From Pelatocladus maniniholoensis HA4357-MV3 (lineage in GTDB: Bacteria > Cyanobacteriota > Cyanobacteriia > Cyanobacteriales > Nostocaceae): DNA of 64,000 bases. The stretch is from contig JAHHHW010000074.1 of assembly GCA_019359115.1 (NCBI GenBank), positions 42,842 through 106,841 on the forward strand. Reading direction: 5' to 3'. Shown here in pieces: positions 28,252 through 38,010 of this stretch. Every line of letters starts with the position of its first letter. Position 1 is the stretch's first letter. The translations under genes and the position numbers were made by a program. The notes beneath the pieces are model-generated. The model did not search any database. It had not been told where the DNA came from and worked only from the letters and a program-made list of their open reading frames with translations.

Positions 28252-28290
28252 AATAAAAAAAGCTCTCTTGCCTTTAGCACACAAGAGAGC
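28252..28290 (-). terminator. Rho-independent terminator of the ABC-2 exporter genes
   Basis: The perfect stem GCTCTCTTG (28262-28270) with CAAGAGAGC (28282-28290), read on the minus strand, is followed by TTTTTTATTGG. It lies about 130 bases after the ABC-2 permease stop and faces the right way to end that minus-strand operon. The remaining bases of 28004-28420 show no gene. Confidence 0.85.
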
Positions 28291-28420
28291 GACGGTGTGG
28301 TGTGAGGAGCAATATTTAATGTTTGCTACCAGGAATTCTACCAGAATATTTATGAATAATTAATGACATGGGTATGAAAATTATGTGTAGATACGTAACA
28401 GCTTGTTATGAGACATTAAT

Positions 28421-29209
28421 TCATGCTCCCATTCCCGAATACCGCTTCAATCCTTGTCGCCATAACCAACGATTCAAACCAAAAAACAACAAAATCCAAC
28501 CCAACATTGACACCAATCCCTGTGTCAAATTTACAGGTATTCCTACCAAAATACTGGCAGGAAAATTAATCAAATAAGGAAAAGGAGTAAAAAGTACTAC
28601 CGTCCTGACTGATTCCGGAAAAACCTCAAGAGGGGCAATCATACCAGATAAAAATAAAAAGAACAAAAACCAGAAATCTTCTAAAGCGCTTGCTCTTTCT
28701 GTCCAAAAAGAGAATATAGCAAAAGTGTACTGAATTGCAAAGCGTAAAATAAAAGCTAATATCACCACTAAACTAAACAATAAAAAAGTTCCTAAACTCG
28801 GTATCCAAAAAGCTTGGGGATATAGTAGAAAAAACAACCCTACTAAGACAATTGCGAACGGGATACGAGCGACTCTTTCACTAACATGAGCAGCAACATG
28901 ATGCCATACTGGGTCAATTGGTTGTAGCAATCGGTTAGAAAGTTTACCTTCTACTACTTCCCTTTCCACTTCCCAAATTACCCATACAACTGTGAACTGT
29001 CTCACAAGAAAAACAGCCAGAAAGTAACGAGCAAAATCCACAGATGTTAAACCGAATTGTCCACCTTGAGCAGCTTGTATCCAAACTCCCATCAGGATAA
29101 TTGGTAAAGAGCCAGCTAATACCCATAAAATTAGTTCTGCACGATACTCCACCATGTAAGCGTAATACACAGACAGAAAAGTTAATATTGTTTTGATTAG
29201 TCTTTGCAT
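28421..29209 (-). CDS. ABC-2 family exporter permease
   Basis: The 262-residue membrane protein has six hydrophobic segments and belongs to the ABC-2 type permeases (PF06182-like). The N-terminal MQRLIKTILTFLSVYYAYMVEYRAE is characteristic, and the conserved FFLFLSGMIAPLEVFPE lies in the last third. It pairs with the ATPase gene 68 bases upstream on the same strand. Such pairs export lipids, polysaccharides or drugs; another ABC-2 permease gene commonly accompanies them, and here it is missing. The substrate is unknown. The gene ends in front of a terminator hairpin. Confidence 0.87.
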   Translation of the reverse strand: MQRLIKTILTFLSVYYAYMVEYRAELILWVLAGSLPIILMGVWIQAAQGGQFGLTSVDFARYFLAVFLVRQFTVVWVIWEVEREVVEGKLSNRLLQPIDPVWHHVAAHVSERVARIPFAIVLVGLFFLLYPQAFWIPSLGTFLLFSLVVILAFILRFAIQYTFAIFSFWTERASALEDFWFLFFLFLSGMIAPLEVFPESVRTVVLFTPFPYLINFPASILVGIPVNLTQGLVSMLGWILLFFGLNRWLWRQGLKRYSGMGA

Positions 29210-29277
29210 AATGAGTTATGTGTCATTTGTCATTAGTTACTAACCACCAATCATCAACAACGAACAAACAACAATTT

Positions 29278-30264
29278 TTAACTACTAACTACCCCTGCTT
29301 GAAATACTCTTCCAATTACTTCTTCGACTGGTGGTTCATTCACAGTTAAATCAATCACATCTAACTCTGCGAGAATCCGCGAGACGGTGCGTGTCAAATC
29401 TTCTTGCTGCACCATAAAACACACCATCCGTCCATCTAATTTTTGGACATCACCGTAAAACATGAGTCTTTGTTTTGACAGAGGTTGTGTTAATTCCACA
29501 TGTACTTCTCGATAAGGTGCAAACTTTTCTAATAGTCCATCGAGACTACCGTCATACATCAACTTACCTTGGTGAATTAATAATACCCGTTGACACAGAG
29601 CGGTGATATCTGCCATGTAATGACTAGTCAACAGTACTGTAGCTTGATAACGCTGATTATACTCTCGTAAAAAGTCGCGCACTCCTACTTGAGCATTAAC
29701 ATCTAGTCCCAAAGTTGGTTCATCTAAAAACAGTACCGAAGGACGATGTAAAAGTGCTGCTAAAATTTCTGCTTTCATCCGCTCACCTAAAGACAGCTTG
29801 CGTACTGGTTGATTAAGTTTTCCTTCTAGAGACAGCATTTCGGTGAGTTCGCCGACTCGCTTTTTAAATTCGCGATCGCTAATATTGTAAACAGCAGCGT
29901 TAATTTTTAAAGAATCTACTGCTGGTAAATCCCAAATTAATTGTTGCTTTTGTCCCATTACTAGGGTTATTTTCTGCAAAAATGCTTCTTGGCGACGAAA
30001 GGGAACATAACCAGCGACTTTAACTATACCGCTAGAAGGATGAATCAACCCTGTCAGCATTTTGAGTGTGGTGGTTTTTCCAGCACCATTCGGCCCTAAA
30101 AACCCAACTACTTCACCAGGTGCGATTGCAAAAGAAACATCTTGAACTGCTTTGATTTGGCGATAGGTGCGGCGAAAAAAGTGGTTAATTGTTCCAGCAA
30201 TACCTGGTTCTTTTACCGCGACAGGATAAATCTTGCTCAGATTTTGAGCTTCAATGATTGGCAT
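29278..30264 (-). CDS. ABC transporter ATP-binding protein
   Basis: This 328-residue ATPase has Walker A GPNGAGKTTT near residue 56, Q-loop in VMGQKQQLIWDLP, signature LSLGERMKAE (in place of LSGGQ), Walker B VLFLDEPTLGLD and the H-loop TSHYM. The 40 residues before the P-loop carry an insertion (FRRTYRQIKAVQDV) typical of ABC-2 exporters of this subfamily. It energises the permease encoded immediately downstream. The C-terminal 80 residues form a regulatory domain. Confidence 0.92.
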   Translation of the reverse strand: MPIIEAQNLSKIYPVAVKEPGIAGTINHFFRRTYRQIKAVQDVSFAIAPGEVVGFLGPNGAGKTTTLKMLTGLIHPSSGIVKVAGYVPFRRQEAFLQKITLVMGQKQQLIWDLPAVDSLKINAAVYNISDREFKKRVGELTEMLSLEGKLNQPVRKLSLGERMKAEILAALLHRPSVLFLDEPTLGLDVNAQVGVRDFLREYNQRYQATVLLTSHYMADITALCQRVLLIHQGKLMYDGSLDGLLEKFAPYREVHVELTQPLSKQRLMFYGDVQKLDGRMVCFMVQQEDLTRTVSRILAELDVIDLTVNEPPVEEVIGRVFQAGVVSS

Positions 30265-30312
30265 AAGGTAGATGGTAGTTAGTGGTTAGTAGTTAGTGGT
30301 TAATGTTTGTTT

Positions 30313-30420
30313 AGGAAGCATCCCAATTTTTTCAATATAACGCGCTTGGGTTTAAACCCTTAGCTAATAGCACAAGTCGTCTGAAGACGACTCCAATAAA
30401 TCGGGAGCATCTCAATTTCT
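30313..30420. repeat. Partial copy of the GGAGCATCCC foldback element
   Basis: The stretch GAAGCATCCCAATTTTTTCA up to AATAAATCGGGAGCATCTCAA closely follows the left two thirds of the element at 35083-35235, including TTTAAACCCTTAGCTAATAG and the hairpin AGTCGTCTGAAGACGACT. It lacks the right terminal repeat. It lies between the UbiB-kinase gene and the ABC ATPase gene. Confidence 0.75.
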
Positions 30421-30446
30421 GAAAAAGACCTGGCGACTAGAAGTCG

Positions 30447-32090
30447 CTATCGTAAACGTCCTGATCGCAAAATACTAATAACCAGCCACAAACCTAAAAA
30501 AGTTGCCGTAGCAAATAATACGTTACTCAGAAGAGAAAACTGTGGAGTTCTCGCATTGCTAGAAATAATTGCTGCTCCCATAATCAGTGAACCTACCAAG
30601 ATACTAAAAGAAAGCCGATTGGCAGCATCATCGGTGGTACGGCGCAAGCTATCTAAACCACGTACATTTAAATTCCACTGTAATGTTTCTGATGTGACTC
30701 GATCTAGTAGTAATTCGATTTGTCGGGGAGATTGTAAAGAGAGACTTTTAAGATCTAGCGCTGTTCTGAGGAGCGATCGCACAGGTGATTCTCCGAACAA
30801 CTGACGACGGAATAAATCTGTAATCAATGGTTGAATTTCATCTATAAAATTCAGATCTGGATTAAATGATCGTGCTACTCCCTCTAAATTAGCTAGGGTT
30901 TTGGCATACAAACCCATATTACTAGGTAAACGAATTTTATTATTACGAGCGACTTGTAACAGTTCATAAATGATCTGACTGAAATTCATTTGCGACAAGT
31001 TCAAGTTATAGTACTTCCGCAACATTCGGTCATAATCATTTTCGAGACGAGACAAAATTACAGGTTGATTTGAATCTGCTAACTGCAAAGTTAACTGGGC
31101 GCACCGTTGAGCATCTAAATCAACTATTGCTAATAACATTTCTGTTAAAATCTGCTGTGTACGCGGATCGAGTCGCCCCATCATACCGCAGTCAATTAAA
31201 GCAATCCGCCCATCTTTAAGATAAAAAATATTGCCTGGATGGGGATCGGCATGAAAAAATCCATCTATATATAATTGTTGGAAAAAAGCACGAAATAACA
31301 AGGTAGTAATTTCTTGTCTTTCTAAAGTCGGGCTTTTACCATTTTGGCTAGTTAAATTTGCCGACAACAACGGTACACCATCCAACCATTCCATTACTAG
31401 TAATTTTTGCGTTGTCAAATCCCAGTAAATTTGCGCGACTATGATCTGAGTTGGATCAAACCAGCGACTCTGGGATAAATTGCGCCGCAAATCGTCAGTA
31501 TAACTAGCTTCTAGTGTAAAATCTAACTCTGCTTCCAAGGCTTTGACAAACTCTTCAGCGATAGATTTGATTTCGTAGCTTTGACCAAATTCAGTACGTG
31601 CTACTAAATCAGCAATACCTTGAATCAGAGCAATATCTCTAGCAACAGTAATATCAATTCCTGGACGTTGCACTTTCAAAGCAACTTCTCGACCATCTTT
31701 GAGGATAGCTTGATGTGTTTGAGCAATGGAACCAGCTGCTACTGCTATAGGATTAATGCTTATGAAAGTTTCTTCTAAAGGTTGTTTGAGTTGTTGACGA
31801 ATTAGAACTTCTATTTCTGACCAAGGAACTGGTGGTACTTCATCTTGCAGTGTTGATAGTTCTTCAATATAAGAACCACTTAGTAAGTCTGGACGGGTAG
31901 AAAGTAGTTGACCCAATTTGACGTACACAGGCCCTAAATCAACCAAGATATTTTTCAAAACTGCTGGTGTGGGTAATTGAGGCTCATCAGCTTTACCACC
32001 TGTGAGCAATCTTCGCATATAGTCCCAGCCATTACGGAAAAGAACTTCAACGATTTCTCGTTGACGGGGAACTGTTTGAGTGAGAAACAT
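30447..32090 (-). CDS. AarF/UbiB (ABC1) family atypical kinase
   Basis: The 547-residue protein shows the UbiB signatures: LVDLGPVYVKLGQLLSTRPD (the KxGQ motif), the Ala-rich nucleotide loop AAGSIAQTHQA, the VALKVQRPGI Lys, the catalytic loop HADPHPGNIF, and the DCGMMG metal site in place of DFG. Two C-terminal membrane helices (LSFSILVGSLIMGAAII and the following one) anchor it. Family members support quinone and isoprenoid lipid metabolism; plastid homologues sit in plastoglobules. It is one of several paralogues in cyanobacteria. The gene precedes the ABC-2 ATPase gene on the same strand, separated by repeat DNA. Confidence 0.92.
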   Translation of the reverse strand: MFLTQTVPRQREIVEVLFRNGWDYMRRLLTGGKADEPQLPTPAVLKNILVDLGPVYVKLGQLLSTRPDLLSGSYIEELSTLQDEVPPVPWSEIEVLIRQQLKQPLEETFISINPIAVAAGSIAQTHQAILKDGREVALKVQRPGIDITVARDIALIQGIADLVARTEFGQSYEIKSIAEEFVKALEAELDFTLEASYTDDLRRNLSQSRWFDPTQIIVAQIYWDLTTQKLLVMEWLDGVPLLSANLTSQNGKSPTLERQEITTLLFRAFFQQLYIDGFFHADPHPGNIFYLKDGRIALIDCGMMGRLDPRTQQILTEMLLAIVDLDAQRCAQLTLQLADSNQPVILSRLENDYDRMLRKYYNLNLSQMNFSQIIYELLQVARNNKIRLPSNMGLYAKTLANLEGVARSFNPDLNFIDEIQPLITDLFRRQLFGESPVRSLLRTALDLKSLSLQSPRQIELLLDRVTSETLQWNLNVRGLDSLRRTTDDAANRLSFSILVGSLIMGAAIISSNARTPQFSLLSNVLFATATFLGLWLVISILRSGRLR

Positions 32091-32176
32091 AATTTCAATA
32101 AATCGCTATTAAGTAGAAGGAAAAAACAGGAAAATAATTGTTAAATGTTTTGAGGTATTTAGAATTTGCTCCTTCA

Positions 32177-33505
32177 TCATTTCATACTCCGAAAACGTGC
32201 TTTTGCTTGCTCAAATGCATCTTGCATCACAGATTGAATTTTCTGAGGATCGGGTTTTTTACCTCCCATTAAATCCCCGAAGTATACACAAGCACCTTCG
32301 CCTAATGCCCAAGTATAGGCAGCAGACCAAGAAGCAGCAATCACACTACCGAAACCAGGTATAAATTTAACTAATTCTCGTGCTACAGTTCTTGCAAAAA
32401 AACCACCTGCGATCGCACTCACGACACCACCAGCTTGAGAAGGTGTAAGTGTCTGTCCATATAATTTACCTAATAACCCAACCATTGATACTTGCAATGC
32501 AATTAACACAGGCATTGTCGCCAAGGGTAAAGGTGTGGCGGCGATCGTTGCAGCGATCACAGCAAATGCCAAAATGTAACGCCGTCCTACATCTCGGTAG
32601 AGATTACCAATCTTCTCACCAGTTTCCTGATCTAATAACTGGTGAATTGCTCGCGCTTCGGCTTCTGGAAGTAAATCTGCTAAAGTATCTCTCAACACTT
32701 CTAAGCCGTAAAATACTGGTGTGTAACCATCTTCTTCGAGGGTAAAGTCGATGAGTACAGAGCGATCGCACAGTCCAGCAAAAGTTTCTTGTATGGCAGT
32801 GAAAGCACGGTTGAGTTCTTCGTATACTGGTGGATATTCTGGATGATCGGCAACATCAGGAGGATAAACCTCATGTAAACAGGTAACTGCCAATACACAG
32901 GGAATGTCTGGATATTTTTGACGTAACTCCTGAGCAATTTGTCGTAGTGTATCGGTGGCGAAGTCGTTAATTTTGACAGTGAGAATCATGACTTTGGCGC
33001 CACGACTCTGTTTTTGTAAATCTCCAATCAGTTCTTGAATGACTATTTCTGTATCTTGATTAACATCACCTAGCCCAACAGTATCAGTAAAAATCAGCAA
33101 AGGTAGATCATTAGAAGGATAGGCGTAGCGCTTAGTGTTTTGAGTATGAGGACGAAATCCTTGACCAACAATATCGGCCGAAACACCCGTCAATCCCCTG
33201 ACAATGGAGCTTTTACCAGCTTGGGGCTTCCCAATCAATAAGGCTTCTGTGGTCGGTAGTTCTGCTCGTACTTGCTCTAAAATCTCTGCAACTTGAGCTT
33301 CGCTGACACTAAACCACTTCACAAACAACTGTGATATTTTTTCTACGGGTAGAGCTTGGATCAATCGTCCTGTTGTCTTATTCCAAACACTTGCAATCGG
33401 ATTTGTCTTGGAATCATCTACCGACTCTTTGTTGACATCATCAGTCGGTTCATTTGAGTGTTGCATATTTGCTGACGGTAAATCAGGCTCACGTTCTTCA
33501 GTCAT
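32177..33505 (-). CDS. Membrane-associated GTPase with DUF697 domain
   Basis: The 442-residue protein has a GTPase core with P-loop LIGKPQAGKSSIVRG near residue 92 and G3 DTVGLGD near 140, and a C-terminal DUF697 domain with hydrophobic helices (RYILAFAVIAATIAATPLPL). The usual G4 NKxD is replaced by a VTCLHE stretch, so guanine specificity may differ. The N-terminal 35 residues are acidic and disordered. It is 7 bases downstream of the FAD monooxygenase gene and probably in the same transcript. Function is unknown; family members act in envelope or stress processes. Confidence 0.85.
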   Translation of the reverse strand: MTEEREPDLPSANMQHSNEPTDDVNKESVDDSKTNPIASVWNKTTGRLIQALPVEKISQLFVKWFSVSEAQVAEILEQVRAELPTTEALLIGKPQAGKSSIVRGLTGVSADIVGQGFRPHTQNTKRYAYPSNDLPLLIFTDTVGLGDVNQDTEIVIQELIGDLQKQSRGAKVMILTVKINDFATDTLRQIAQELRQKYPDIPCVLAVTCLHEVYPPDVADHPEYPPVYEELNRAFTAIQETFAGLCDRSVLIDFTLEEDGYTPVFYGLEVLRDTLADLLPEAEARAIHQLLDQETGEKIGNLYRDVGRRYILAFAVIAATIAATPLPLATMPVLIALQVSMVGLLGKLYGQTLTPSQAGGVVSAIAGGFFARTVARELVKFIPGFGSVIAASWSAAYTWALGEGACVYFGDLMGGKKPDPQKIQSVMQDAFEQAKARFRSMK

Positions 33506-33511
33506 TGTCCT

Positions 33512-35047
33512 TTAAAAAATCTCTTTAAAATAGACAAAATACGGTATTGATAAAAATCCAAAAATAAGTGCTAAAACGAGTAAATATAATCTTTGGGTAG
33601 TACGTTGAGCCATAACCAAGATTTCCTGATAGGAAAACTGATGATTCTGAATCCTAAAAAAGGCTGGCGGACTAAATATATATGGCAGTAAACGATTTAG
33701 TAGAAGTCGGAAAACAAAATTAATACTCCACAGCCACTTGCGTAGGGGAGCTTGGTTATACTGCCACGGATAAGCAATTTGAGCAAGACGTACTAATGCT
33801 TTGGTATCTGCTAAACGCCAAGATTCATATAAAGGTAAAGCATCCGAAAGTTTATCTTCACTTCTTTCGAGTGCGTCATTCAAAATATACACATCTTCTA
33901 ATGCTGAATTTACACCTTGTCCAATATCAGGTGGAAAGCAATGAATAGCATCTCCTAAAAGTACTATCCCTTTGTTTGTCTGTTGTTTTAACAAAAAGTA
34001 CAATCCAGAAGAATACTGAGGATTGGGGAAGTAACCACCTTCACTTTTTGCAAATCGTTCTGCTTCTGGAAGCGACAAGATTTTATCGATAGGTAATTGC
34101 GGGAAAGCTTGTTGAATAAACTTGTAAACTTCCTCACCACTTTGCAATTCCCAAATTTGATGATCTGGATATGTAACGATATTGGCACTACGAGGCTCGT
34201 CGGGATTTTTCAGAGGTAACAAACCCAGAGATACAGAGTATTTACGACCCCGAAATGCACCACGAATACCATAAGCCATTGTGCTGACAGTGTGTTCTTT
34301 GCCAGCGTTATCAAGAGGAAAATTTGGCGGGAAACTCAATACTTTATACCTCAAACCTGAACTAGGCGAGGGGAATTTCTTCATTTCAAATCTATTTGAT
34401 GTAGATTTATCCCACTTTTTCAGAGTGTCCCGAACAATAGAGTTTATCCCATCACAACCGACAATCAAATCAGGCTCAAATTTAGTTTTATTGCTATTGT
34501 TAGTGTGAGCAAAAACTTCTAGTTTTTCTGCTTCTTCACTATCCACAGCTATTTTATTGATTTCCACACATTGCGTGTTAAATAACACAGTGATGTGATC
34601 TGACCAATTATTTTCTATTTCTTGGTAAAGCAAATTAACAAATGCTCTGCGTGGTATCCAGTAGGCAGTTTTTCGGTTTGGATCTGCAACAGGTACTTTA
34701 GATGTTTTGCGACTGCCATTTGGTTTAATAAGTGTTAAATAAAACTCTGTGGTTGGTACACTAATCGTTGCTAACTGCTGAGTTAATTCAAATAAGTCAG
34801 TAAATTTTTGACCTCGACCATCAATTAAGTAATTAAATGACTTGTCAGGTTCATAATAATCCGCAGTAGGACGTTTTTCTAGAACTGTAATATTTGTCCA
34901 ACTGCGTTTAGCTAACATTAAAGCAGTTGCAAGTCCTGCTGGTCCTCCCCCAACAATTAATACATTTTGCTGAGAATATTTGCTCTCCTTTTCTGCCAAA
35001 GATGTTTTGGTAAGCATATGATTTTTGGTGTTGACATTAGCCATCAC
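33512..35047 (-). CDS. FAD-dependent monooxygenase (kynurenine 3-monooxygenase-like)
   Basis: The 511-residue protein carries the dinucleotide motif VLIVGGGPAGLATALMLAKR near residue 29, a DG motif as VGCDGINSIVRD near 205, and GDAIHCFPPDIGQGVNSALED near 375, the three signatures of class A flavoprotein hydroxylases. Two C-terminal hydrophobic segments (LYLLVLALIFGFLSIPYFV) suggest membrane attachment as in kynurenine monooxygenase. Whether it really hydroxylates kynurenine is not shown. It is the first gene of a short minus-strand unit with the DUF697 GTPase gene. A foldback element lies upstream. Confidence 0.87.
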   Translation of the reverse strand: MMANVNTKNHMLTKTSLAEKESKYSQQNVLIVGGGPAGLATALMLAKRSWTNITVLEKRPTADYYEPDKSFNYLIDGRGQKFTDLFELTQQLATISVPTTEFYLTLIKPNGSRKTSKVPVADPNRKTAYWIPRRAFVNLLYQEIENNWSDHITVLFNTQCVEINKIAVDSEEAEKLEVFAHTNNSNKTKFEPDLIVGCDGINSIVRDTLKKWDKSTSNRFEMKKFPSPSSGLRYKVLSFPPNFPLDNAGKEHTVSTMAYGIRGAFRGRKYSVSLGLLPLKNPDEPRSANIVTYPDHQIWELQSGEEVYKFIQQAFPQLPIDKILSLPEAERFAKSEGGYFPNPQYSSGLYFLLKQQTNKGIVLLGDAIHCFPPDIGQGVNSALEDVYILNDALERSEDKLSDALPLYESWRLADTKALVRLAQIAYPWQYNQAPLRKWLWSINFVFRLLLNRLLPYIFSPPAFFRIQNHQFSYQEILVMAQRTTQRLYLLVLALIFGFLSIPYFVYFKEIF

Positions 35048-35082
35048 TATCTACGAGTTTCTCTTGTATCTATGTTACTAAC

Positions 35083-35235
35083 GGAGCATCCCAATTTTTC
35101 AATGTACTGCTAAGAGTTTAAACCCTTAGCTAATAGCACAAGTCGTCTTCAGACGACTCCAATAAATCAAGCAGTCTGCTTAAGCAGACTTTCAGCTATT
35201 AGAGTAGAGTTTTTTGAACATTTGGGATGCTCCTT
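35083..35235. mobile_element. Foldback (MITE-like) element with 12-bp inverted ends and 9-bp target duplication
   Basis: The ends GGAGCATCCCAA (35083-35094) and TTGGGATGCTCC (35222-35233) are perfect inverted repeats. Flanking direct repeats GTTACTAAC are seen at 35074-35082 and 35236-35244, as left by a transposase. Internal hairpins AGTCGTCTTCAGACGACT and AGTCTGCTTAAGCAGACT are present. No protein is encoded. A partial relative is at 30313-30420 and a fragment may remain near 46083. Confidence 0.8.
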
Positions 35236-35394
35236 GTTACTAACAAGTAGCTTATGGTTTATACCAAGCGCTAAAGCGCCTACTACAAACAAGTTTCCCT
35301 GCATTAGTGAGGCTTTTTGAAATGTAACACTATAGTCTTGATTACAACCAGAGTCTCAAGATAGACACCAATGAGACAATTATCAGTTATCAGT

Positions 35395-36630
35395 TTACTG
35401 ATTGAGGAATTTAGCCACTGTCTGCACATCTTTATCGCCACGTCCAGAACAGTTAATCACAATCCGGGGACTACCGCTAAGTTGGGGACACAGGGTTTCG
35501 AGGTAGGCGATCGCATGGGCGGTTTCTAGTGCAGGTATAATTCCTTCTAAGCGCGAAAGTCTTTGGAATGCGGCTAAAGCTTCAGCATCAGTAACACTAT
35601 AATATTCAGCACGTCCACAATCTTTTAAATAGCTATGTTCTGGCCCAACACCTGGATAGTCTAAACCAGCGCTAATTGAATGGGCCTCTATCACCTGTCC
35701 ATCGTTATCTTGTAGCAGGTAACTCATGGCTCCATGCAATACACCAACCCGTCCTTTTGTCAAGGTGGCTGCATGTTTTTCTGTATCCACGCCTTCGCCA
35801 GCAGCTTCTACACCAATTAATCGCACAGACGCCTCATTCACAAACTCGTGAAAAAGTCCCATTGCATTAGAACCACCACCGACACAAGCCATGAGAATAT
35901 CAGGTAAGCTTCCCCATTTTTCCATTGCTTGAGCGCGGGTTTCTTGTCCAATCACTGCATGAAAATCGCGTACCATCATCGGATAAGGATGAGGTCCAGC
36001 CACCGAACCCAAGATATAGTGAGTGGTTTCGACATTTGTCACCCAATCCCGAATTGCTTGCGAAGTGGCATCCTTGAGTGTACCTGTTCCCGCCGCTACT
36101 GGTCGGACTTCTGCCCCCATCAGCTTCATTCTAAATACATTTAAAGCTTGACGTTCCATATCGTGAACGCCCATATAAATCACACATTCTAAACCAAACC
36201 GAGCGCACACTGTCGCTGTTGCTACACCATGTTGACCAGCACCAGTTTCGGCAATAATCCGCTTTTTGCCCATGCGCTTCGCTAACAACACCTGAGCGAT
36301 CGCATTGTTAATTTTGTGAGCGCCTGTATGATTTAAATCTTCACGCTTTAAGTAAATTTGCGCCCCTGTACCATCTGGTCTGGCATAATGAGCGGTGAGG
36401 CGTTCAGCAAAATATAAAGGAGTGGCACGTCCTACGTAATCGCGAAGTAATTTTTGTAATTCTGCAACAAAAGCAGGTTGATTGCGATATTGCTCGTATG
36501 CTGTTTCTAATTCTGCCAGTGCTGGCATTAATGTTTCTGGAACATATTTACCACCAAAGCGACCAAAGCGTCCTTGGAGGTCGGGGTGTTGATTAGTTGG
36601 GGAATTAGGGAAAATGGGAGTAGTAGTCAT
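35395..36630 (-). CDS. trpB: Tryptophan synthase beta chain
   Basis: TrpB condenses indole with serine using pyridoxal phosphate. The 411-residue protein shows [15 protein letters not shown] at the N-terminus, the PLP-Lys in [13 protein letters not shown] near residue 97, the phosphate-binding GGGSNAMG near 245 and the C-terminal CSGRGDKD. trpA is not adjacent. A cyanobacterial genome often has two trpB copies. The gene is separated from the divergent SUI1 gene by 204 bases that contain a tandem heptamer. Confidence 0.96.
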   Translation of the reverse strand: MTTTPIFPNSPTNQHPDLQGRFGRFGGKYVPETLMPALAELETAYEQYRNQPAFVAELQKLLRDYVGRATPLYFAERLTAHYARPDGTGAQIYLKREDLNHTGAHKINNAIAQVLLAKRMGKKRIIAETGAGQHGVATATVCARFGLECVIYMGVHDMERQALNVFRMKLMGAEVRPVAAGTGTLKDATSQAIRDWVTNVETTHYILGSVAGPHPYPMMVRDFHAVIGQETRAQAMEKWGSLPDILMACVGGGSNAMGLFHEFVNEASVRLIGVEAAGEGVDTEKHAATLTKGRVGVLHGAMSYLLQDNDGQVIEAHSISAGLDYPGVGPEHSYLKDCGRAEYYSVTDAEALAAFQRLSRLEGIIPALETAHAIAYLETLCPQLSGSPRIVINCSGRGDKDVQTVAKFLNQ

Positions 36631-36791
36631 GCGATTTTGGATTTTAGATTTTCGATTGATGAGGCACAGGTGAGGAATTATCGGTTAAAGGCTGAACTTT
36701 GAACTACAAGACGAACTTCATTATAAAAAAGTCTGAAGCGCATTAGGATAAAAACAGATTAGTTAAGACTACTAACACAGTTGTCAGTTTT

Positions 36792-36825
36792 TGATAACTG
36801 ATAACTGATAACTGATAACTGATTA
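36792..36825. repeat. Tandem heptamer (TGATAAC)n
   Basis: Four perfect TGATAAC units and a fifth partial one lie immediately before the SUI1 start. Shorter versions of the same words (TATCAGTTATCAG) occur near 35377 and 62995. It may sit in the leader of the SUI1 gene. Confidence 0.85.
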
Positions 36826-36834
36826 TTAAAGTTT

Positions 36835-37182
36835 ATGGCTTCCTCAAAGGATAAATCATCAAGCGATCGCTTTGTCTACCGCGAATTTGGTGACAACTAC
36901 TCGCCAGCATTAGAAAGACCAACTCAAGAACTACCACCCGAAAAACAAAATGTACGAGTGCAAGCAACTCGCGCTGGACGCAAAGGGAAAACTGTCACTG
37001 TCATTAGCGGTTTTCAAACCAAACCAGAAACTTTGCAAGCATTAGTCAAACAGCTGAAAACTCAGTGCGGTACAGGTGGGACAGTTAAAGATAACGAAAT
37101 TGAAATTCAAGGCGAACACAAGCAGAAAATCCTAGAAACTTTGATCAAGTTGGGGTACAAAGCCAAAATTAGTGGTGGTTGA
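36835..37182 (+). CDS. SUI1/eIF1-family translation initiation factor (YciH type)
   Basis: The 115-residue protein has a disordered N-terminus and a SUI1 domain: GRKGKTVTVISGFQ, then LKTQCGTGGTVKDNEIEIQG and a C-terminal ILETLIKLGYKAKISGG. Bacterial members resemble E. coli YciH and bind the ribosome in the P-site region to affect start selection. The gene stands alone, divergent from trpB. Confidence 0.93.
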   Translation: MASSKDKSSSDRFVYREFGDNYSPALERPTQELPPEKQNVRVQATRAGRKGKTVTVISGFQTKPETLQALVKQLKTQCGTGGTVKDNEIEIQGEHKQKILETLIKLGYKAKISGG

Positions 37183-37306
37183 TATTTCACAGTTAATTGA
37201 TTGGGAGGCGCTTTTCAAGTCAGCTGGATAAGTCCTAATTTTTGCAAAAATTAGGACTGAGTATCAAAATTAAAACAAAATATTTGTATTAAAAAAAATT
37301 TTTTCT

Positions 37307-37939
37307 TTAAAAAGTGTTATTACTCGCGATCGCCAATGTGACTTCACTAAAGTGCTTATCTATAAGTGCAGGTACTTGTGCAGCTTTGATCCGACTATAG
37401 CGGGTTTTATCTGGCATGACTAAATTAGGCCCTGCTTTGCAATTTTTCATGCAGCCAGTTCCCTTAATCGTTACCTGATCTTCTAAACCGCGATCGCTCA
37501 TAGCTGCTTGTATAGCCTGACACACCTGTTTGCCGCCACGTTTCATGCAATCAGATTTTTGACATACCAATATAGTTGATTTTGCGACTTTTGGCTTGGA
37601 TTGTTCGATAGATGAGGTGGTGGACTGCTGAGGTGGTGGTGTGAGGTTTTCTGCGTATCTGTGACTCTCAAAAGACGCTGCTAAAATTCGTTCAGCTTTG
37701 AATTTGACTTCACCAGTTTTGCGATCGCATTTTTTTTCACCCACAACTTGCAACCAAGTACCACGTGGTAAACGCCAGTCAAATCCTGCTCGTAAATGTT
37801 TAGCTAATTTTACATAACATTCGCCATCGGGCGTAGCTAGCAGTAGTCCTTTAAGTTTATAGCCATCTTTGATCACGAAATCGAGGAATCTAGCCTCCAT
37901 ACAAAATGCTGTTGTTTCAGTGTTGTGGAAATGACTCAT
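37307..37939 (-). CDS. Thioredoxin-fold 2Fe-2S ferredoxin-domain protein
   Basis: The 210-residue protein has two parts. The N-terminal 90 residues form a beta-rich, OB-like domain (DFVIKDGYKLKGLLLA). After a Pro/Gln/Ser-rich linker, the C-terminal domain binds a 2Fe-2S cluster with CQKSDC (C-x4-C) and CMKNC (C-x3-C), like the NuoE/HoxE family. It has no signal peptide. The domain combination is seen in cyanobacteria but its redox partner is not known. The gene is followed by a short gap and is convergent with the SUI1 gene. Confidence 0.85.
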   Translation of the reverse strand: MSHFHNTETTAFCMEARFLDFVIKDGYKLKGLLLATPDGECYVKLAKHLRAGFDWRLPRGTWLQVVGEKKCDRKTGEVKFKAERILAASFESHRYAENLTPPPQQSTTSSIEQSKPKVAKSTILVCQKSDCMKRGGKQVCQAIQAAMSDRGLEDQVTIKGTGCMKNCKAGPNLVMPDKTRYSRIKAAQVPALIDKHFSEVTLAIASNNTF

Positions 37940-38010
37940 GGTTGTTACCTAATTGTTGACTCATACAACTAATCAAGCGAGATATTACTTGGGACAGCTT
38001 GGAGACTAAG

